64,000 nucleotides of DNA from Xenopus tropicalis (lineage: Eukaryota; Chordata; Amphibia; Anura; Pipidae): the NCBI RefSeq assembly GCF_000004195.4, contig NC_030681.2, positions 90,093,681-90,157,680 of the forward strand, written 5' to 3'. A model generated the notes under the pieces. The model saw only the letters and a program-made list of their open reading frames with translations. It ran no database searches and was not told the origin of the DNA. Within the stretch, counting starts at the first letter, position 1. Every line of letters starts with the position of its first letter. The translations under genes were made by a program, and so were the position numbers. This document shows positions 57,098-64,000 of this stretch, one piece after another.

Positions 57098-57682
57098 CAA
57101 CAGGATCTTCCAATTAAGTTTTATTTATTTGCTGGTATTTATTAGTGATGCAGTCACATAAAAATAAGTTGTGAATTTTTTGCCATTTTGCGAATTTTTC
57201 TGAAGTTTCGCACGAAGCAAACTGAGATTAGCTTATAGCTAGCATTTATATAGCACTGACACATTTCTACAGCACTTTACAGAGATTATATCATTCACAG
57301 TCCATGCCCTAGTGGTGCTTCTAATGTAAGGTCCCTGTCACATTTGAACACACTAGGATAAGTTTTATCAGGAACCATTTAACCTCTCTGTATGTTTTTT
57401 TGAGCCAGTAAAAGCATAGTGACACAGGGAAAACATACAAACTTTTTACTGATAGTGTCCTGGCTTTTCAATTTAGGGGTATACTCACTTCTGTTCCACA
57501 ATTTTCCACAAATTATCATTGTTTGTCACACAACACAGCAGTATCCTTAAGGTGGTTAGGGATCATTATTTAAAGACCTATATAATTTTGGCATAATGAG
57601 TAGCATGGCTGCTTTACAGCACTCCATTTCCATACATAGCTGCATCGGAGTTTGGTTTCTTATCATGCTTATCTGGGGTTCA

Positions 57683-58152
57683 GTACAGGTATCGGACCCC
57701 TTATCCGGAAACCCATTATCCAGAAATTTCTGAATTACGTAAAGACCGTCTCCCAAAGACTCCATTTTAATCAAATAATTCACATTTTTAAAAATGGTTT
57801 CCTTTTTCTCTTTAATAATAAGTGACGTTTTTTGATGTGACCATGCCCAATTTGCTGCAACCGCACCCAATTTTGCTGAGACCGTTCCCAATTTGACACA
57901 TTTTGAATTTTCGCAGAAGTTTTGCGAAACAATTCATCAATGATGAAATGCGGAAATTCGCTCTGAAACGATGTTTGGCGAAAAAAAATTGCTCAGCACT
58001 AATTGGAGCCAAAACAATCTTATTGGGTTTAATTAGTGTTTAAATAATTTTATTAGCAGACTTAAGGTACAGAGATCCAAATTACGGAAAGACCCCTTAT
58101 CTGGAAAACCCCAGGTCCGAGCATTCTGGATAACGGGTCCCATACCTGTACA
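57683..58152. mobile_element. MITE of the CAGGTATNGGACCC family split by a hAT MITE
   Basis: The outer halves (57683-57820 and 58002-58152) match the 1936 copy from CAGGTATCGGACCCC to GGTCCCATACCTG. A segment at about 57821-58001, with GCGAAACAATTCATCAATG and GCTCAGCACTA, belongs to the TAGTGATG hAT family and sits in the middle. Part of the host MITE was lost at the junction. Confidence 0.65.
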
Positions 58153-59175
58153 AAAGCATTCAAGCAGTTGATAACTTCTTAGACCCCAGGTGAATTTTAG
58201 CACACAGTGGAATTTGAGGGAGGTTATTCTCATTTTTCTAAGGTTCTTTATTATGGTTACATGCTGCAAAATCTTTATTTGCAGGAATGTCAGGATATAG
58301 AATGTCTGGTGAGAGTGCCAAACAGTGTTATAGTATACTTGTTTTCCTTAACAACAGTTGCTACTCACTTTTACCATTAGGCCTGCAGAAACTTAAAAGA
58401 AAATATAAAAAGCCATCACAAGGAAAACCATCCAGTCAAATCAATTTCCAAACAGATGTAATGTATCATAGCAAATCAATTCAGCTTTATTTAATCCTCA
58501 AAGTGTCAAAGCAAGCACAGTAGGTAACCATTCAATAAAGTAAGTTGGCTGAAGAAGGAAATAGCATCAATAGCAGTTGTTTGGATTCCCTTGTGACTTG
58601 TTAAAGAAACCAAAATGCATTTTTGCTCTTATTTTGTTGCATTTACAACTTTAATGTACTGCTGCTCAAAAATTTGGCTGCTTGTAAAAAATATTGCAAT
58701 ATTGCAGATAAGAATGAGGAAAGAGTTTGAGGTCTATACTGTAAATAATTATAAGTAGTAACAAAAGTACATTGAGGGGGAATAAATAACTGAATATTGC
58801 ATTAAAAGAAGGAAACCCCCTGACAAAAAAAAATTCCCCAAAAAGAAATTTGACAATGTTCTATCTACTTATATTAATAACTGGTAATGTGTACAATTCA
58901 AGAACAATCAAACATTGGGAATTAATATTTATAGTATCTGGTACTGCAAGGCCAATATTATAGTGCAGCATGGATCAATAAAAAGCACCAGAACTGTTAT
59001 ACTTGAAAAAATTGGCTTTAGACATGCCAGATGCATTTGTATCTCCCTGACTGGTATTGAATTACTTGTTGTTGGAGAATGATACATGAATTGAGTTTGT
59101 TTCTATGTATATATAAGCCTTTACAGTCCTGCATGGTGGCCTGTTTTTGGGCACATTTGAGCCCAATTTTTAATA
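58153..59175. other. Non-coding stretch
   Basis: AT-rich; a GGCTGAAGAAGGAAATAGC segment at 58549 resembles retroposon tails, but weakly. Confidence 0.35.
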
Positions 59176-59515
59176 TACAGGTATAGGATTCATTATCTGG
59201 AAACCCTTTATCTAGAGTAAAGGGTATAGTACCCTTGCAGTACAGTGTACTAATGATATCTCATTTAAAAAAAAAAAATCTTATTTTTAGACATTATTTC
59301 CTTTTTTCTCTAATAATAAAACAGTACCTTGTACTTGATTCTGACTAAGCTATAATTAATCCTTATTGAATGCAAAACAATCCTATTGGGTGTATATAAT
59401 GTTTCAATTATTTTTTAGCAGACTTAAAGCATAAAGATATAAATTGCGGAATGATCCCTTATCAGGAAGACCCCAGGTCCCGATCATACCATAGATACCA
59501 TACCTGTACCTAACA
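59176..59515. mobile_element. MITE of the CAGGTATNGGACCC family
   Basis: It starts ACAGGTATAGGATTCATTAT and ends GATACCATACCTGTAC. The interior blocks CTTGTACTTGATTCTGACTA and GCAAAACAATCCTATTGGG match the other copies. An adenine run at 59266-59277 is extra. Confidence 0.7.
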
Positions 59516-59812
59516 TTATGTGGGAGATAAGGTGCTTGAAAGTGGAAGGTTTGATGAGATTTTCAGGTAGTTCATCAAAACCACCAATTTTGGGAAAGCA
59601 TTGCAATGCCATAGTTTGGAGTAGAAAGACATGGGTGCCCATTTTGAATCCACCAGAATGCATACTTTCCAAAGATATATGGTTTTGTGGGGGTCAAAGG
59701 GTTTTTTTTGTGTTTTTACTCCACAAAAATTAATTAAATTAAGTAAATGTGTTGAATTTTCAGTAGCTAAGTCGTCAAGTAGGTTTTTATTGTCATTCCA
59801 ACCATATACAGT
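59516..59812. repeat. Frog interspersed repeat (ATATATGGTTT family), copy 2
   Basis: ATGTGGGAGATAAGGTGCTTGAAAGTGGAAG corresponds to ATGTGGGAAACATGATGCTTGAAATTGGAAG at 61690-61720. AAAGATATATGGTTTTGTGG corresponds to the ATATGGTTT block. It ends where the CR1 tail begins. Confidence 0.5.
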
Positions 59813-60785
59813 ACAGTAACATAGTAACATAGTAACATAGTAAGTTGGGTTGAAAAAAGACATACGTCCATCAAGTTCAACCATAATGCCTATACCTAAC
59901 CTGCCTAACTACAAGTTGATCCAGAGGAAGGCAAAAAACCCCATCTGAAGCCTCTCTAATTTGCCTCAGAGGGGAAAAAATTCCTTCCTGACTCCAAGAT
60001 GGCAATCGGACCAGTCCCTGTATCAACTTGTACTAAGAGCTATCTCCCATAACCGTGTATTCCCTCACTTGCTAAGAATCCATCCAGCCCCTTCTTAAAG
60101 CTATATAATGTATCAGCCAGTACGACTGATTCGGGGAGGGAATTCCACAACTTCACAGCTCTCACTGTAAAAAATCCTTTCCGAATATTTAAATGGAACC
60201 TCCCTTCTTCTAAACGGAGTGGGTGCCCTCGTGTCCGTTGGAAGGACCTACTGGTAAATAAAACATTAGAGAGGTTATTATATGATCCCCTTATATATTT
60301 ATACATAGTTATCATGTCACCTCTTAAGCGCCTCTTCTCCAGTGTAAACAGACCCAACTTGGCCAGTCTTTCTTCATAACCGAGACTTTCCATACCCTTT
60401 ACCAGCTTAGTTGCCCTTCTCTGGACCCTCTCTAGCTCAATAATGTCCCGTTTGAGCACTGGAGACCAAAACTGAACAGCATATTCTAGATGGGGCCTTA
60501 CCAGTGCTCTGTAAAGGGGAAGAATAACCCCCTCCTCCCGTGAATCTATACCCCTTTTAATACAGCTCAGAACCTTGTTTGCCCTTGCAGCTGCTGCCTG
60601 GCATTGCTTGCTACAGCCAAGTTTATTATCTACAAGGACTCCAAGATCCTTCTCCATTATGGATTTGCCTAGTGCAGTCCCATTAAGGTTATACGGGGCT
60701 TGCATATTTTTACATCCCAGGTGCATGACCTTACATTTATCCACATTAAATCTCATCTGCCACTTAGCTGCAAAGTGAACACAGT
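59813..60785 (-). mobile_element. CR1-type LINE, 5'-truncated, 3' end intact
   Basis: The minus-strand frame 60849-60040 encodes the C-terminal part of a CR1 reverse transcriptase (KWQMRFNVDKCKVMHLG, EKDLGVLVDNKL, LPLYRALVRPHLEYAVQFWS, ELERVQRRATKLV, EKRRLRGDMI, WNSLPESVV). It is open over about 245 codons, so this is a fairly young copy. The 3' UTR ends in repeats of TACTATGT (top strand ACATAGTA, 59818-59842), as expected for CR1. The 5' junction, at about 60775, abuts another LINE. Confidence 0.85.
59818..59843. repeat. ACATAGTA octamer repeat (CR1 3' tail)
   Basis: Three copies of an ACATAGTA-based unit marking the 3' terminus of the minus-strand CR1 element. Confidence 0.75.
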
Positions 60786-61670
60786 GAAACAAACAGTGTT
60801 CCTCCAAGACCAAGATGCTACATACATGCAACACATGAATTAACAACACAACATAAATTTAACAACATAAATGTAAAATATTGTGAAAATAGTTGCAGTT
60901 CGGGTAGGTATGAACAATTGTGAGATAGTTTTAGAGCAGGTGATTTTCATGTGTGTATTTGTCAGTTCAGACCTGATGTTATTTAGTTCATCTGAATGAT
61001 TTGTGTGTGTGTCCAGTCCCTTTGTGTTGAGAAGACGGATGGCTTGTGGATAAAAACTGTTAGATAGTCTGGATGTGAGTGCCCGAATGCTTCGGTATCT
61101 TTTTCCAGATGGAAGAAGGGTGAAGAGTGAGTGTGAGAGGTGTGTCCGATCAGCCACAATGCTGGTGGCTTTGCGGATACAGCGTGTGGTGTAGATGTCT
61201 TTGATAGAGGGGAGATCTTCTCAGCTGTCCCCACTATCCACTGTAGAGTCTTTCGGTCTGATATGGCCCAATTCCCAAACCAGACAGTGATGCAGCTGCA
61301 TAGGATGCTCTCAATAGTTCCTCTATAGAAGGTGGTGAGGATTTTTGGTGGGAGCTGGGCCTTCCTCAACCTTCTCAGGAAGAAAAGACGTTGTTGGGCT
61401 TTCTTGTGCAGAGAGTTGGAGTTAAGGGACCAGATAAGGTTCTCCTCCAGGTGTACACCCAGGAATTTTGTGCTCTTGACAATCTCCACAGAAGATCCGT
61501 CAATGCTGAGCGGAGAGTGAATGCTCCGTGTCCTCCTGAAGTCAACAACCATCTCTTTTGTCTTATCGACATTCAGTGACAGGTTGTTGTCTTTACACCA
61601 GATCGTTAGCCTCTTCACTTCCTCTCTGTTCGCTGACTTGGACCCATGGCTTTCATATTTAGGATGTTTT
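60786..61670 (-). mobile_element. Rex/L2-like LINE, 5'-truncated
   Basis: Minus-strand frames 61747-60983 and 61157-60840 read as the end of a non-LTR polymerase: LSLNVDKTKEMVVDFRR, FLGVHLEENLIWS, KKAQQRLFFLRRLRKAQLP, FYRGTIESILCSCITVWFGN, then after a frameshift LLPSGKRYRSIRALTSRLSN and FYPQAIRLLN. The frameshift near 61150-61210 kills it. The clade is uncertain: Rex1/Babar-like features, but L2 is possible. It lies head to tail with the CR1 copy at 59813. Confidence 0.75.
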
Positions 61671-61676
61671 TTCTTG

Positions 61677-61910
61677 GTATCTAATGTCATGTGGGAAACA
61701 TGATGCTTGAAATTGGAAGCTCTGAGGTGATTTTTTAGAATTTTCATAATTTTTTATAGAAACTGCTAAATTCAGAAAAGCATTGCTGTTTGGTACTTCG
61801 GCATTAAAAGACATATCTACAGTTTGGATTCTACAGAATGTGTACTTTTCAAAAATATATGGTTTCCTGGGGTAAACCTAATGATGCAGGATTTTTGGCA
61901 TTGGAATCTT
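61677..61910. repeat. Frog interspersed repeat (ATATATGGTTT family), copy 3
   Basis: Same orientation and order of blocks as 59516-59812, about 2.2 kb away; the two LINE fragments lie between them. A possible continuation is at 62620-62900 (AGGTATTGGCACATTCAGTA). Confidence 0.5.
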
Positions 61911-61924
61911 AAGTATGTATGTAT

Positions 61925-62290
61925 GTATGTGTAACTTTATTTATAAAGCGCCACAAGGGTATGCAGCGCTGTACAATCTTACAAAATGCAAAATTACACA
62001 AAGGGAGGACAAGTGTTATAATAAATAAATACAATAAATATATATAAATGCACAGGGAATAAGTGCCATGTGGTATGGGACACAGTAGGAAGGAGGTCCC
62101 TGCCCCATAGAGCTTACAATCTAAGTGGTTGGGTAACATACAGGCACAAATTGGAAGGTAAGAGTGCACCAGGCATTTGCCCTTAAGCACAGGACTAGGC
62201 AAAATAATGTTTTAGTGCTCCCGAAGGTAAGAGCTGAGCTTTTTCTTAAAGAGAATTAGTGAGTGTTCCCTATGGAGGGTGTTACGGACT
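61925..62290 (-). mobile_element. 3' tail of a related LINE subfamily
   Basis: TTTATTTATAAAGCGCC, GCAGCGCTGTACAATCTTAC and CCATAGAGCTTACAATCTAA match the tail of the 2560 and 18262 elements in layout but not in detail. A GTAT repeat at 61914-61930 abuts it. The extent to the right is uncertain. Confidence 0.55.
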
Positions 62291-62934
62291 GTAGGGTAGA
62301 GGAGCCTGTAAACTGCCAGGAATAACTTTTAGGTGTAGTAGGAGAGCCCTGCCAACTCCAGTGTTCACAGACGCCATTTTGGGGCCCTGGGCTTTCTGCG
62401 GCGGAGTGGACAGGGATCCTGCACACTGCCAAAGTATTCCGGTGAACGCGGTACAAGATGTTATCAGGCAGAGGTGTAGTCAAGTCAGGCAAAAGTCGGT
62501 AGCAGGCAGCAGAGAATCGAGAATTTGCATAAGGACAGCAGAGGAAAGGTCTAGGAGAATGAGGACTGAGTAGCGTCCTTTGGCCTTGGCAGTCTGGAGA
62601 TCATGCCGTATTCTGCAGTTGAAAAAAGTCAGAAATCTCCATAAAACTATACATATAAGGTATTGGCACATTCAGTAGGCATGAGAATTTCCGAATCAGT
62701 TGAGTTTGTGTCCATACAATTAAATATGTTTCTGGCATAAATCACTATATCATGGTAAAAAAAAAAATTTTCTTTTCTTTTTTTTTTTTGTATTTAGGGC
62801 TCTAAATATTGTTCCAGAAGTGGAAATACACAAAACAAAAACTCAGTCAGATTTAGAAAGCTCAGGTTCTAATGATAAAAACAATATTTAGTTTTCCTAC
62901 CAACACTCGCATCATAAAAGTTCATGGAGGCACC

Positions 62935-63160
62935 AAATAAGGGCTATGATTGGCTATTAGGAAGCCTCTATGCACACTATCAGCTTACAGGAGGCTTTAT
63001 TTGGTAGTAAATCTTGATTTTATTCAACCAGAATTTGCCACCAAGTCAGGAATTCAAAAATATCTACCTGGTTTGGAGGCAGTGAGAGCAACATCCAAGG
63101 GGTTGACGAGCAACATGCTGCTCATTAGCCACTGGTTGGGGATGACTAAGGCATTTCCCA
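62935..63160. repeat. Frog repeat fragment (CAACATCCAAGGGGTTGA family), copy 2
   Basis: AGCAACATCCAAGGGGTTGA, CGAGCAACATGCTGCTCATT and GCCACTGGTTGGGGATGAC match copy 1 in order. The left part (TGATTGGCTATTAGGAAGCC) is also typical of this scattered repeat. Confidence 0.5.
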
Positions 63161-64000
63161 CCTGAGATTTTCCACACTATAGTGGATTAAATACTACTAC
63201 TAACTATACAGTTTACTGGTTGAGCTTTGTTTGAAATAAAATGTAAAAAACTAGAAGTTAATAAGATTATTATTATTGCCTATTATTAGGCAATGAGTGC
63301 CCATATATTCATTCTGTCGGACTACTGAATAATACAAAATCCTTGAGAATTAAATGAACATAAAACATAATTAAAACAGACAGGGCGAAGCATGTGGGAA
63401 ACCAAGTAAATGAAAAATTTACTGGCAAGGTCTGTTAATTAAAACAGTGCTAACTCTGCATATGTAGACTAATAAATGTTTTGTATTTTCAAATAGTCGT
63501 GGTTATGTTCTTTAAATACCGAACTATCATATGTACAGTGATACTTTTCTTTTTAAAACTGTGCTCACAAGAAAACCTAGGGGCAGAGTCCAGGGGTAGT
63601 TATATAATTATGAAATGTATCTGAATGACACAATAAATAACGTTTAGTTAATTGTATTTCACTTGTTGAATTAGTGTCTAAAATGTAATCTGTTATAAAA
63701 ATAGAGGCTCTTAGACCTTGCTAAGATTTATGATTCAGTTGTTAGTCAGAAAACATCACTGGACCATTTCCAGACATTGTTCTTAAGTGATTCCAGCAAA
63801 TGTTGTTTACTACATCTGTAAGCAAAATGAAAAAGAGGAACGGCAATGGAATGTGGCAAATTGTTGATTTTAGTATAAATCATCTACCTTTTGCAGAAGT
63901 AAATGGGATGTCCATCTTTTGCAAAGTCCTTCAAAAGTGGCAGTTATTTGTTCTAATATTCTGATAAAACACTTTGACAACAAATCTTCCTTTATATGAG
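63161..64000. other. Non-coding right end of the window
   Basis: AT-rich; no exon recognised. Confidence 0.35.

Overview
The window looks like nuclear DNA of a frog, most probably Xenopus. This rests on the repeat content: Kolobok-type T2 MITEs flanked by TTAA, the family beginning CAGGTATNGGACCC, hAT MITEs beginning TAGTGATG, CR1 and L2/Rex-like LINEs, and a sushi-type chromodomain Gypsy retrotransposon. It also rests on two coding exons that read as vertebrate MEI4. The sequence is AT-rich and gene-poor; I see no rRNA, tRNA, CRISPR array or bacterial-style operon.

Layout. Only one host gene is visible, on the minus strand: the two 5' coding exons of MEI4 (20977-20728 and 17713-17187), joined by a phase-1 intron of about 3 kb. 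The second exon ends at a consensus GTAAGT donor. The remaining third of the protein was not found, so positions 1-17186 are most simply MEI4 intron 2 filled with transposon debris. From 21346 to 27082, about 370 bp upstream of the MEI4 start codon and on the same strand, sits a complete, recently inserted Ty3/Gypsy chromovirus-type retrotransposon with intact gag and pol, two near-identical LTRs and a perfect 5-bp target duplication (AGAAC). From 27083 to the right end I find no host exon, only intergenic or upstream DNA. It contains a Tc1/mariner remnant, several hAT and T2 MITEs, long foldback elements, microsatellites and three LINE fragments (34.4 kb, 59.8-60.8 kb and 60.8-61.7 kb).

The Gypsy element is the most informative object. 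It shows, in one copy: (i) a 12-nt primer-binding site directly after the 5' LTR that is perfectly complementary to a site inside the LTR 29 bp downstream of a TATA box, the arrangement expected for self-primed reverse transcription; (ii) a GGGAAAC heptamer in the correct phase at the gag/pol junction, as for a -1 ribosomal frameshift; (iii) a pol frame that runs into the 3' LTR, which supplies 33 extra residues after the chromodomain including two RGRPP AT-hook-like motifs; and (iv) one consensus CRE per LTR, but at different positions. Its 3' LTR promoter points straight at MEI4, a meiosis gene.

Limits: all boundaries come from reading the sequence by eye. Transposon family names are assigned from remembered terminal motifs and protein signatures, not from database searches. 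Long stretches described as featureless may contain old repeats or short exons that I cannot recognise.
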